NCBI GenBank assembly: GCA_902491565.1
Contig: CABUIE010000001.1
Coordinates: forward strand, 174,364-238,363
DNA length: 64,000 nucleotides
Source of the DNA: an uncultured Collinsella sp.
GTDB taxonomy: Bacteria; Actinomycetota; Coriobacteriia; Coriobacteriales; Coriobacteriaceae
Direction of reading: 5' to 3'
The notes beneath the pieces were generated by a model. It was not told the origin of the DNA. It saw only the letters and a list, made by a program, of their open reading frames with translations, and did not search any database. Position 1 is the first letter of the stretch. Each line of letters begins with the position of its first letter. A program made the position numbers and the translations under genes. Below, one piece after another: positions 1-7,975 of the stretch.

Positions 1-2
1 GT

Positions 3-1106
3 TCGGTGTATCTGCTTGCGACATGCGTGGCTATGTTGCCGTTTGGACGTCTGGGTGACGTGCGCGGCAAGGTGAATGTGTTCCAGCTGGGCGTCATCGT
101 CTTTACGGTCGGCTCGCTGCTGTGCGGCCTTTCGGCCTCGCTCGAAGTTCTTATTTTGGCACGCATTGTTCAGGGCGTCGGTTGCGCGGCGGCCATGGCT
201 AACAACATGGGTATCATCACCGAATCGTTTCCGGCGCGCGAGCGCGGTCGTGCCATGGGTATTCTCGCGACCTTCGTGGCCCTCGGCATGATGTGTGGTC
301 CCGTGCTCGGCGGTATGCTGGTGGCAAGCTTTCCCTGGGAGAGCATCTTCCTCATCAACCTGCCCATTGGCGTCATCTCGTTTATCGTAGGGCTCTACAC
401 GCTGCCGCATGTTAAGCCGGAGGCCGGCGAGCGCACCATGTCGCTGGCGGAGGCCGCGCGTCGCTGCTTTGCAAATTCGGCCTTTACCATCAACCTTGCC
501 TGCATGCTCATCGTGTTTGTTGGTATTGGCGCATCCGAGTTTATCCTGCCGTTCTATTTTCAGGACGCGCATGAGTTTGGTTCCGACATCTCTGGACTGC
601 TCTTTTTGGCACTACCGATGGTGAATGCCTTTATCGGTCCGTTATCGGGTACGGTTTCGGACCGTGTTGGCTGCGAGGGCCCCACGGCGGTTGGCCTGGG
701 CGTGTACGTGTGCGGTCTTTTTGCGGTGAGCACACTCGACGAGCACTCTTCCATCCCCGTGATCGTGTGCTGCGTCGCATTTATGTCGTGCGGTACGTCG
801 ATTTTCCAGAGCCCCAACAACTCGCTGTATATGGGTTCGGCCCCGCGCGAGGCGCTCGGTTTTGCGGGCAGCTTGGGCAGCTTGGCGCGCTACGCCGGCA
901 TGGCACTCGGCATTACGGTGGCGTCGAATATCCTGTATGGGCAGATGAGCGTGGCGATGGGCGAGGCCGTGACCAGTTTTGTTGCAGGACGTCCGGATGT
1001 GTTCCTGTTCGGCTTTCGCTCGGTGTTCTATGTGTTGATGGCCGTGGCAGCCGTGGGCTTTGCGCTTGCCATGGTGCGTTTGGTGAGGATGCGCTCCTGC
1101 CATTAG
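3..1106 (+). CDS. MFS drug/metabolite exporter, DHA2 (EmrB/QacA)-like, 5' truncated
   Basis: Integral-membrane major facilitator protein, cut by the left window edge; the frame is open from base 3, so the visible 367 codons lack the first helices. The visible part begins in a helix followed by GRLGDVRGK, the MFS motif A between TM2 and TM3, and continues with FPARERGRAMGI and the GPVLGGMLV ... IFLINLPIGV segment that is characteristic of the 14-helix DHA2 proton antiporters. About ten further hydrophobic helices follow. The substrate cannot be read from sequence. It ends 160 bp before xpt. Family assignment is firm; specificity is unknown. Confidence 0.85.
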   Translation, partial: SVYLLATCVAMLPFGRLGDVRGKVNVFQLGVIVFTVGSLLCGLSASLEVLILARIVQGVGCAAAMANNMGIITESFPARERGRAMGILATFVALGMMCGPVLGGMLVASFPWESIFLINLPIGVISFIVGLYTLPHVKPEAGERTMSLAEAARRCFANSAFTINLACMLIVFVGIGASEFILPFYFQDAHEFGSDISGLLFLALPMVNAFIGPLSGTVSDRVGCEGPTAVGLGVYVCGLFAVSTLDEHSSIPVIVCCVAFMSCGTSIFQSPNNSLYMGSAPREALGFAGSLGSLARYAGMALGITVASNILYGQMSVAMGEAVTSFVAGRPDVFLFGFRSVFYVLMAVAAVGFALAMVRLVRMRSCH

Positions 1107-1265
1107 CTTGTGGGGGCAGGCTTGCCACGGATCGGGCCTATCTACTGGTCTTGCAGCTTTATGGTGCGATGCGGCTTGTGGGGCGGGCGGGGGTCGGTCC
1201 GTGGTAGACTATCGAACAACGTTTATTAATCGCGCGGCATCGTTGCCGCGAGAAGGGGTTGCGCC

Positions 1266-1844
1266 ATGCAGGAGCTTGAGGATCGTATTCGCCATGACGG
1301 CATCGTAAAGGCCGGTAACGTCCTTAAGGTTGATGCCTTCCTCAACCACCAGTGCGACGTTGAGCTGTTCGACCACATGGGTGCCGAGTGGGCCCGTCTG
1401 TTCGAGGGCGTCGAGATCAACAAGATCCTGACGATCGAGGCTTCGGGCATTGGCATGGCCTGCATCGCGGCTCAGCATTTTGGTGGCGTGCCGGTGGTCT
1501 TTGCCAAGAAGGCACAGTCCATCAACCTCGACGGCGAGCAGTATGCCACGACCATCTACTCCTTTACCAAGCAGAAGGAGTACCCGGTCATCGTGGGCAA
1601 GCGCTTCCTGTCCGAGGGCGATAAGGTCCTGATTATCGACGACTTCCTGGCCAACGGCTGCGCGCTTGAGGGTCTTATTAAGATCTGCGAGGCTGCGGGC
1701 GCCGAGGTTGCCGGCATTGGCATCGCCGTCGAGAAGGGCTTCCAGGGCGGCGGCGACAAGCTCCGCAAACGCGGCTTCCGCGTTGAGAGCCTGGCCCGTA
1801 TCGCCGATATGGACTGCGAGAACGGCGAGATCACCTTCGCCTAA
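1266..1844 (+). CDS. xpt: Xanthine phosphoribosyltransferase
   Basis: Cytosolic purine salvage enzyme converting xanthine plus PRPP to XMP. The 192-residue length is that of the Bacillus Xpt family. The PRPP-binding loop VLIIDDFLANGCALEG lies at about residues 123-138, and the N-terminal MQELEDRIRHDG and the SINLDGEQYATTIYSFTK segment match the family. The ATG at 1266 follows a GAAGGGG ribosome-binding site. No purine riboswitch could be recognised in the 160 bp upstream. It appears to be monocistronic, since the following gene has its own leader palindrome. Confidence 0.9.
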   Translation: MQELEDRIRHDGIVKAGNVLKVDAFLNHQCDVELFDHMGAEWARLFEGVEINKILTIEASGIGMACIAAQHFGGVPVVFAKKAQSINLDGEQYATTIYSFTKQKEYPVIVGKRFLSEGDKVLIIDDFLANGCALEGLIKICEAAGAEVAGIGIAVEKGFQGGGDKLRKRGFRVESLARIADMDCENGEITFA

Positions 1845-1871
1845 GCGCGCAACACAAGCGATTGGTATGCG

Positions 1872-1902
1872 ATGTGACAAAGGGACTGTCCCTTTGTCAC
1901 AT
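1872..1902. repeat. Near-perfect short palindrome between xpt and the RF-1-like gene
   Basis: Two 15-base arms (ATGTGACAAAGGGAC and its complement) are separated by one base, giving a very stable hairpin just 26 bp before the next start codon. It is followed by a T-run (ATTTTTTG), so it could act as the xpt terminator. Its sequence is unrelated to the longer TTGCGGTGAAATAG palindromes in the window. Confidence 0.6.
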
Positions 1903-1927
1903 TTTTTGTATGAGGGGAGGTGCTGAT

Positions 1928-2308
1928 ATGGACGAGAACAAGATGGGCTGGCGCGAGTATGCGCGCTTTGCCGAGATGTCGGTCGAGGAGCTGGCGCGCG
2001 ATTGCGAGGTACAGGTGTTTCGCGCGACGGGTCCGGGTGGGCAGGGCGTGAACACGACGGACTCGGCGGTGCGCATGAAACATATCCCTTCGGGGATTAC
2101 CGTGACGGCGCGCGAGAGCCGCAGCCAGTTTCAGAATCGTAGCTGCTGTTTGCGTAAGCTGAGGGCAGAGCTTGAGCGTCGTGGCCGTCCGCCGCGCCGT
2201 CGCGTCAAGACCAAGGTGCCACAGCGATCGCGCCAGCGCAGGCTCAACGACAAGCACTTCAACGCGATTAAAAAGGCCAACCGTCGTAAGCCAGGCAGCG
2301 ACGAATAG
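1928..2308 (+). CDS. RF-1 domain peptidyl-tRNA hydrolase-like protein (ArfB/release-factor-like)
   Basis: A 126-residue protein consisting of a single class I release-factor catalytic domain. The GGQ loop is in GPGGQGVNTTDSAVRM at about residues 36-51, followed by a strongly basic tail rich in Arg and Lys. Lone RF-1 domain proteins such as ArfB (YaeJ) hydrolyse peptidyl-tRNA on stalled ribosomes. The basic tail fits insertion into the mRNA channel, but no codon-recognition domain is present. The ATG at 1928 is chosen because GAGGGGAGG lies just upstream; an in-frame ATG at 1868 would place its start inside the palindrome. Whether it is an ArfB orthologue or the related release-factor-like family is unclear. 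Confidence 0.75.
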   Translation: MDENKMGWREYARFAEMSVEELARDCEVQVFRATGPGGQGVNTTDSAVRMKHIPSGITVTARESRSQFQNRSCCLRKLRAELERRGRPPRRRVKTKVPQRSRQRRLNDKHFNAIKKANRRKPGSDE

Positions 2309-2316
2309 CCTCCTCA

Positions 2317-2387
2317 TAAGTTGCGGTGAAATAGGGACTGTTTTGCGGCTTTAGCTGCATAAGCAGTCCCTATTTCACCGCAACTTA
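2317..2387. repeat. Extragenic palindrome, family A, copy 1
   Basis: Perfect 24-base inverted repeat: the left arm 2317-2340 starts TAAGTTGCGGTGAAATAGGG and the right arm is 2364-2387, enclosing a 23-base loop with its own partial stem. It sits between convergent genes (RF-1-like and lipid kinase) and could terminate both. Six related copies occur in the window. Confidence 0.9.
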
Positions 2388-2394
2388 GGTGGGG

Positions 2395-3357
2395 TTAGTG
2401 GGTTGGGTGCCAGACGTGGAGGGCGCCGGCCAGGACGTCGACCTCGATGCGCGAGGCGACGATGGGCTCGCCGTCGGCTTGGATGGGGTAGTCGGGCTCC
2501 TCGAACGTGAGCTCGGCATGACGGCAGCGACGCATGCGTACCGGCGGCAGCTTGGTGTGGTGGCCGTCCTTGGCCGAAAGAAACATGGGCAGGGCAATCG
2601 CACGGGGGACGGGGCCGCAGGCGTAGCAGACGTCGAGTATACCGTCACAGGGGTCGGCATCGGGACAGATGCGATAGCCCGAACCATAGGTGGGCCCCAA
2701 CTGAATGGCCATGATAATCGCCCGCACGCGCTCGGCGGGCGCGCTGTCAAAGCTGACCGTCATGGGGTAGTTGCGATAGCGCAGGCCAAACTGCTCAAGT
2801 CCCGAAAGAGTGTAGAGCGGAGCGCCGGCGAGGCCCGTCTTTTTGCGCAGCTCGGTGGTGCCCAGGCCGATGGCGGCATCGATGCCGACCGAAAGCGTCT
2901 GGTCGTAGTACTCAACGGCAGCCTCGCCGCTGCCGCTCGCAGGGCTCCACGAGCGAATGCGCCCGATGTCCTGACGCTGCAGCTTGCAGGTGAGCAGCGC
3001 GCCAAAATCCTTGCCTGAGAAATCGTCAATGCCGAGTGTTTGGGCAAAATCATTGCCGGAGCCTACGGGCAGGACGGCAAGCGCCGGTCGAACCGCCTCT
3101 TCTTGCGCCATCAAGCCATTGACGACCTCGTGGATCACGCCGTCGCCGCCGAGTGCGATAACCGTGCGGTAGCCCTGAGCCTGTGCGGCCAGTTCCTTGG
3201 CGTGCCCCGCGCGTTCGGTCAGCACCAAGTCAAACTGGGATGCGCGCGCGGTCATATCCAAAAAGCGCTGCAGGCGCTCGGCAACTTCGAGCGCAGCACC
3301 CGACTGGGCGGCTGGGTTGGCGATGATGAGCGTGCGACCAAAATCAGTTGCGTGCAT
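2395..3357 (-). CDS. Diacylglycerol/sphingosine kinase-like lipid kinase (YegS/DagK family)
   Basis: A 320-residue kinase with the DAGK catalytic domain. Signatures are IIANPAAQSG near the N-terminus, the nucleotide-binding LGGDGVIHEVVNGLM, and LPVGSGNDFAQTLGI, all conserved in DgkB/YegS-type enzymes that phosphorylate membrane diacylglycerol or related lipids with ATP. The ATG at 3357 is preferred over an upstream one at 3429 because GGGAG lies 7 bases before it and homologues begin with the TLIIANP strand. It is convergent with the RF-1-like gene and upstream of nothing on its strand. The lipid substrate is not determinable here. Confidence 0.85.
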   Translation of the reverse strand: MHATDFGRTLIIANPAAQSGAALEVAERLQRFLDMTARASQFDLVLTERAGHAKELAAQAQGYRTVIALGGDGVIHEVVNGLMAQEEAVRPALAVLPVGSGNDFAQTLGIDDFSGKDFGALLTCKLQRQDIGRIRSWSPASGSGEAAVEYYDQTLSVGIDAAIGLGTTELRKKTGLAGAPLYTLSGLEQFGLRYRNYPMTVSFDSAPAERVRAIIMAIQLGPTYGSGYRICPDADPCDGILDVCYACGPVPRAIALPMFLSAKDGHHTKLPPVRMRRCRHAELTFEEPDYPIQADGEPIVASRIEVDVLAGALHVWHPTH

Positions 3358-3444
3358 GGGGCGACTCCCGGCGTATGACGTGACGGTGCGGTCGCGCTCA
3401 GGTCGAATTGCCCCTGATTGTGGCTGCACGGCGAATACTAACGT

Positions 3445-4866
3445 CTACTCTATCAGGTCGTTGTGGCGCTCGATAGCATCCGCTACCGTACCGCCCTCAT
3501 CCACAATAAGCGAACGGCGCTTGGGTGAGATGATGCGCTGAGCGGGGTACACGCCGCGGTGCCCGCCGACGAGATAGCTGATAAAGGCCACGATGACAAA
3601 GAACCCGGCTGCCGTGCCGTGGAACAGGTCGATGGCCATCATGCAGGTGGTGATGGGCACGTTGAGACCGGCGCAGAACACGCCGAGCATGCCCAGCGCC
3701 GCCAGAAAGCTGGGGTCGATTCCGACGAGGCAACCGATCCAGCCGCCGAGCGCCGCACCGATGCCAAACAGGGGCGTGACCTCGCCGCCTTGGAAGCCGG
3801 CACCCAGGGTGAGCGCCGTCACCACGAGCTTGATGGCTGCGTCGGCAAGGGTCGTGTTACCGGCGAACCCGGCGCCCGAGAGCCAGGTGGCAAGGCCGGC
3901 ATACTTCCAGGCGTCGAGCACCGCGTAGGCCGCGAGCACCACGAGCGCGCCCACGAGTGCGCGAGCAAGGTAGTTGGTGATAAAGCGACCGTACAGGCTC
4001 TTGACGGTTCGAACCGACCAGGCAAAGAGGTGTGCCGTCAAACCGAAGATAATGGCGCTGATAACAACGATGACAACCGTCCGTGGTGTCATGTTGGGAA
4101 CGCTGGCGATGACATTCGCTTCGTACTCGGTACCCAGGGCGAGTGATGTGAAGTAGCCGGTAAACGAGGCGACTAAGCAGTAGATGCCCGCGGTGTAGTC
4201 GATCTTGCCGATAAAGCACATCTCCATGCCAAAGAAAGCTCCGGCAAGGGGCGAGCCGAATACGGCGCCAAAGGCTGACGAGATGCCGGCGAGCATGAGG
4301 TCGTGGTGATCATGCTTTTTGAGGTGGGCGAGGCTCGAGATGTTGCTGGCGATGGTGCCGCCAATCTGAACCGCGGCTCCCTCGCGACCGGCCGATCCGC
4401 CCGTTAGGTGCGTGAGCGTGGAGCAGACGAAGGTGAGGACGGCCATGCGCATATGGATGAGGCGTGTGCCCAGAGCGGAGTCGATGACCAGGTTGTTACC
4501 TCGTTTGGCGGCAAGGCCGTGGTTCTTGTAGACCCACGCGGTGGCCATGCCCACAACGGGAAGCAGCGCGTAAATCCACGCATGGTGCTCGCGATAATCG
4601 GTCGCGATATTCAGCGAGGCCAAAAACGCCCAAGCGGCAACGCCCATGGCGAGCGAGACGATGACGACGAGTACGAGCAACTTGGCGCTCGCGAGTAGGT
4701 TGCGGACGTTGCGGCGCGTGTCGGCAGCCAAGAGATGCTCGGAGCGGGTGAGCTGTTGCCTGCCGGCCATGATAACGTCGTCCAGGGAGAAAAAGCCGCC
4801 GTCGTCGAGCGACTGGGAATGATCCTGCGCTTCGTTTGCGCTTTCGGGTTTGTCGTTATGAGCCAT
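3445..4866 (-). CDS. CLC-family anion channel/antiporter, possibly fluoride-type
   Basis: A 473-residue polytopic membrane protein of the CLC family. It carries the pore motif GSAGREGAAVQIGG with the gating Glu in GREG, the GSPLAGAFFGMEM segment and the GFQGGEVTPLFGIGA helix. The usual GSGIP selectivity motif is replaced by a RGNNLVID-type sequence. Together with GGEVTPLF this resembles the CLC-F fluoride/proton antiporters rather than EriC chloride/proton exchangers; this sub-assignment is inference. The start at 4866 is supported by AGAGGAACG before the ATG. Transcription is divergent from moeA. Confidence 0.8.
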   Translation of the reverse strand: MAHNDKPESANEAQDHSQSLDDGGFFSLDDVIMAGRQQLTRSEHLLAADTRRNVRNLLASAKLLVLVVIVSLAMGVAAWAFLASLNIATDYREHHAWIYALLPVVGMATAWVYKNHGLAAKRGNNLVIDSALGTRLIHMRMAVLTFVCSTLTHLTGGSAGREGAAVQIGGTIASNISSLAHLKKHDHHDLMLAGISSAFGAVFGSPLAGAFFGMEMCFIGKIDYTAGIYCLVASFTGYFTSLALGTEYEANVIASVPNMTPRTVVIVVISAIIFGLTAHLFAWSVRTVKSLYGRFITNYLARALVGALVVLAAYAVLDAWKYAGLATWLSGAGFAGNTTLADAAIKLVVTALTLGAGFQGGEVTPLFGIGAALGGWIGCLVGIDPSFLAALGMLGVFCAGLNVPITTCMMAIDLFHGTAAGFFVIVAFISYLVGGHRGVYPAQRIISPKRRSLIVDEGGTVADAIERHNDLIE

Positions 4867-5075
4867 ACGTTCCTCTTTTAGGTTGCAACGCAAGCATTAT
4901 AAAACGCGGTAAACGCGACGAGCCGGTGGTTGGTTTCCATTCTGTTTCGCGGCCTGCAACCGACAGGTGTATTTGCGGGTACAGGCCGAGTCGCGGTCGT
5001 GCGTCGGGGGATTATACTGAGACAAGCATAAAGAATCGGCGCCCCTGTTGTGCGCCGTGGCATTAAGAGGTGCAT

Positions 5076-6338
5076 ATGGCAGAGAAACTCATTCCGCTGG
5101 AGGACGCGCAGTCGATTGTTTTGTCGCACGTTGCTCCGACCGATCTCGTCGAGATTCCCGTGTGGCAGGCGGCTGGTCTTCCCTTGGCCGAGGACGCGGT
5201 GGCCGATATCGACATTTCACCGTTTGCCAACAGCGCCATGGACGGGTATGCCGTGCGCTCGGCGGACTTGGTGCGGGCATCTGGCGAGGCGCCGGTGACG
5301 CTCGACGTTATTGGACACGAGGCCGCGGGCCATGTGTTTGAGGGCGCTATCGGCGCGTGCGAGGCGGTCCGCATCATGACGGGCGCGCTGGTGCCCGAGG
5401 GCGCCGATGCTGTGGTGAAATACGAGATTGTCGATGTGCTCGACGGTGACGGCAACGAGGGCTCGCACGTTCGCTTCTCGGCGCCTGCCAAGGTAGGGGA
5501 GAACGTTCGCTCTGCCGCCGAGGAGGCCCATGCCGGCGATGTTGTGATGCACGCCGGCGAGGTCGTGGCTCCGGCCGGCGCCGGCTTGCTGGCAAGCGCT
5601 GGATACGCGAGCGTGAAGGTGCACGCTGCCCCACGTGTGGGCATCATCTCGCTGGGCACGGAACTGGTCGCACCGAGTAAGGTGCCGGCGCGCGGTCAGA
5701 TTCGCGATTCCAACTCCTCGGCGTTGATGGCCGAGGCACTCGATGCAGGAGCCGAGCCCGTGTTCTACGGCATTGCGCCCGACGATGAGCAGGCGATTGC
5801 CGAACTGGTGCATCGCGCCGTGCAGGAGTGCGATTTTGTCATTACGAGCGGTGGCGCCTCGGCGGGCGATTACGACTACGTGACGGCGCTCGTCCGGCGC
5901 GAGGGCGTGGTGCTGTTCGATCGCATCTCGATGCGTCCGGGCAAGGCCATCACGTTTGGCTTGCTCGGGGGCAAGCCCTACCTAGGGCTTTCAGGCAATC
6001 CGGCCGCGGCGTATGTGGGCTTTGAGATGCTTGCCCGTCCGGCGATTCGCAAGATGCGCGGCTTTGCCGAGGGCGTGCGTCCCGTGCAGCAGGCGACGCT
6101 CACGCACGGCGTGAAAAAGCGCCAGGACCGACGCTTCTTCGATCGCGCCACGGTTTTGCGCGACCCCGAGACCGGTGAGCTGTTGGTGACCGAGGCCAAG
6201 ACGCAGAATTCGGCGCTGCTCGGCACGATGCAGCGGTCCAACTGCCTGCTGCGTATTGACGAAGGACCGTGCGAGCTCAAGGCGGGCGACGTCGTGGATG
6301 TCGTGCGTGTCGACCTGCCCGAGGGCACGGTGTTGTAG
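5076..6338 (+). CDS. moeA: Molybdopterin molybdotransferase MoeA
   Basis: Inserts molybdate into adenylated molybdopterin in the last step of Mo-cofactor synthesis. The 420-residue protein shows the MoeA N-terminal region (SPFANSAMDGYAVRSADL), the VRIMTGALVPEGADAVV motif, the SLGTEL...GQIRDSNS segment and the molybdopterin-binding TSGGASAGDYDY followed by GKAITFG...GLSGNPAAA. The ATG at 5076 lies behind AAGAGG. It is followed 10 bp later by mog, a sensible pairing because MoeA consumes Mog's product. Together with modABC downstream it forms a molybdenum supply locus. Confidence 0.95.
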   Translation: MAEKLIPLEDAQSIVLSHVAPTDLVEIPVWQAAGLPLAEDAVADIDISPFANSAMDGYAVRSADLVRASGEAPVTLDVIGHEAAGHVFEGAIGACEAVRIMTGALVPEGADAVVKYEIVDVLDGDGNEGSHVRFSAPAKVGENVRSAAEEAHAGDVVMHAGEVVAPAGAGLLASAGYASVKVHAAPRVGIISLGTELVAPSKVPARGQIRDSNSSALMAEALDAGAEPVFYGIAPDDEQAIAELVHRAVQECDFVITSGGASAGDYDYVTALVRREGVVLFDRISMRPGKAITFGLLGGKPYLGLSGNPAAAYVGFEMLARPAIRKMRGFAEGVRPVQQATLTHGVKKRQDRRFFDRATVLRDPETGELLVTEAKTQNSALLGTMQRSNCLLRIDEGPCELKAGDVVDVVRVDLPEGTVL

Positions 6339-6348
6339 GAGGAAGACT

Positions 6349-6828
6349 ATGGAGTTGAAGATTTCGATCGTGACGTGCTCGGATACGCGCGATCTTGCTC
6401 AGGACGAGGCTGGAGCCGCACTCGAGGAACTTATCGAGGCGCAGGGCTGGACGGTCGTCTCACATGTGGTCGTGCGCGACGACGCCAGCGAGATCGGTGA
6501 TGCCATTGTGGAAGCTGCCGATGAGTGCCACGCCAATGTCGTGCTCACCTGTGGCGGCACGGGACTTTCGATGCGCGACGTGACGCCCGAGGCGACGCGT
6601 GCCGTCTGCGACCGCGATGTGCCGGGTATTGCAGAGGCAATCCGCGCGTACTCCATGACCAAGACGCGCCGCGCTATGCTCTCGCGCGCCGTGTGCATGC
6701 AGCGTGGGCATACGCTTGTCATCAACTTTCCGGGATCCACGAAAGCGGCCCGCGAAAGCTGGGAGGCCGTGAGCGATCAGCTGGAGCATGCGGCCCAAAT
6801 GACGGCGGGCGGCGGACATACCAAATAA
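6349..6828 (+). CDS. mog: Molybdopterin adenylyltransferase (MogA/MoaB family)
   Basis: Adenylates molybdopterin before Mo insertion. The 159-residue single-domain protein carries the diagnostic TCGGTGLSMRDVTPEAT loop at about residues 65-81 and the INFPGSTKAARESW motif near the C-terminus. The ATG at 6349 has the strong site AGGAGGAAG, and lies 10 bp after moeA, so the two are co-transcribed. It could equally be called MoaB; the two names cover the same fold and activity. A terminator follows at 6842. Confidence 0.92.
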   Translation: MELKISIVTCSDTRDLAQDEAGAALEELIEAQGWTVVSHVVVRDDASEIGDAIVEAADECHANVVLTCGGTGLSMRDVTPEATRAVCDRDVPGIAEAIRAYSMTKTRRAMLSRAVCMQRGHTLVINFPGSTKAARESWEAVSDQLEHAAQMTAGGGHTK

Positions 6829-6841
6829 GCGGTTTACCTAC

Positions 6842-6878
6842 GGCGGGGCGACCTGAACGGCTGCTCCGCCTTTGTTTT
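6842..6878 (+). terminator. Rho-independent terminator after moeA-mog
   Basis: An 8-bp GC stem (GGCGGGGC paired with GCTCCGCC, one G-U) is followed by TTTGTTTT. It separates moeA-mog from the modABC promoter region. Confidence 0.75.
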
Positions 6879-6935
6879 CCGCCGAAGCGACGCCGAGGTG
6901 CATGGCAACTCGAAACTATATTCTCTAGCGAGAAT

Positions 6936-6971
6936 AATTTCTCATTATCATTATTCGCGCGGAAGTATAAT
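6936..6971 (+). promoter_or_regulatory. modABC promoter with Fur-like AT-rich operator
   Basis: A TATAAT -10 hexamer lies at 6966-6971. Just upstream, 6941-6956 reads CTCATTATCATTATTC, which contains two ATTATC-type hexamers in register as in a Fur-family box, overlapping where the -35 would be. A small inverted repeat (ATTCTC/GAGAAT) lies at 6920-6935. No ModE-type box and no Moco riboswitch fold were recognised. The regulator identity is inference. Confidence 0.4.
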
Positions 6972-7031
6972 CTAGTAACAGAATAAAGCCTGCGGCGGGG
7001 TGCCCGGGCATAGCGTTCGAAAGGGTTGAAT

Positions 7032-7907
7032 ATGTTCGATATGGTTTCACGCCGCGGTTTTGTCTCGCTTTCTGCTGCCGCTGCCGCCGGCCTTGGCCTT
7101 GCCGGCTGCTCGGGCAACAAGACGTCCGAGCCCGCTGGTTCCGATGCCGGCTCCGTCAAGTCTTCCTCTAAGAAGAAGGCTGTCGAGCTGCAGGTCTTTG
7201 CCGCTAACTCGCTCGAGAAAGCTCTGCCCGAGGTTCAGGAGCTCTACACCGAGCAGACCGGCACCACGTTTGCCGACACGCAGTTTAAGGCGTCTGGCGA
7301 CCTTGTCGAGCAGATGCGCGCCGGTGCCGCCGTCGACGTGCTCATCACGGCCTCCAAGGGCACCATGGACGACGCCGAAGCCGCCGAGCTCGTCGATGCC
7401 GACACGCGTGAGGACATGTTCGTCAACGACCTCGTGATCATTCGCGCCGAGGGCTCCGATACTAAGGTCGAGGCCATCGCCGACGTCGCGAATCTGGACG
7501 GTAAGATTGCCATCGGCGACGCCAAGACCGTCCCCGCCGGCAAGTACGCCAACCAGGCGCTGGCTTCCGTGGGCCTCTATACCGGTACCGAGGGCGACGA
7601 CGGCGAGTACGCGCCCGAGCTCGCCGACAAGGTAGCCCTGGCCGACAAGGTCGGCACCGCTGCGTCTTACGTCTCTACAGGCGACTGCGTGGCGGGTTTT
7701 GTCTACAGCTCCGATATCTTCCGCTACGACGGCATCGAGGAGGCCTTCGTGTGTCCTGAGGATTCGCACAAGCCCATCGTGTACCCGGGTGCTGTCGCCG
7801 ATGGCTCCGAGCACGCCGACGAGGCCAAGGCGTTTATCGACTTTTGCCTGTCCAACAAGAAGGCTCAGAAGATTTGGGCTAAGTACGGCTTTGAGCTTTC
7901 CGCGTAG
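7032..7907 (+). CDS. modA: Molybdate ABC transporter substrate-binding lipoprotein ModA
   Basis: Extracytoplasmic binding protein delivering molybdate to ModBC. The 291-residue precursor has a lipoprotein signal: SRRGF, a hydrophobic stretch and the lipobox LAGC, with the lipidated Cys at about residue 27. The mature domain shows the ModA pattern LQVFAANSLEKALPEVQELY, then QFKASGDLVEQMRAGAAVDVLITAS and the conserved IGDAKTVPAGKYANQAL. The ATG at 7032 follows AAAGGG; an in-frame TTG six bases earlier is less likely. It heads a modABC operon. Confidence 0.95.
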   Translation: MFDMVSRRGFVSLSAAAAAGLGLAGCSGNKTSEPAGSDAGSVKSSSKKKAVELQVFAANSLEKALPEVQELYTEQTGTTFADTQFKASGDLVEQMRAGAAVDVLITASKGTMDDAEAAELVDADTREDMFVNDLVIIRAEGSDTKVEAIADVANLDGKIAIGDAKTVPAGKYANQALASVGLYTGTEGDDGEYAPELADKVALADKVGTAASYVSTGDCVAGFVYSSDIFRYDGIEEAFVCPEDSHKPIVYPGAVADGSEHADEAKAFIDFCLSNKKAQKIWAKYGFELSA

Positions 7908-7975
7908 TGCGGCTTGGCGCGATAATTCCATCGTTTTGTGTTTCACTCCGTCCTTGTATTCGCTTGGAGCTTTTC

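Noticed and set aside
1107..1265. Purine riboswitch upstream of xpt
   Set aside because: No three-way junction sequence or conserved loop pattern could be found in the 160 bp leader.
6829..7031. Molybdenum cofactor riboswitch before modABC
   Set aside because: Only a terminator, an AT-rich operator-like site and a -10 box are visible; no Moco-element helices were found.
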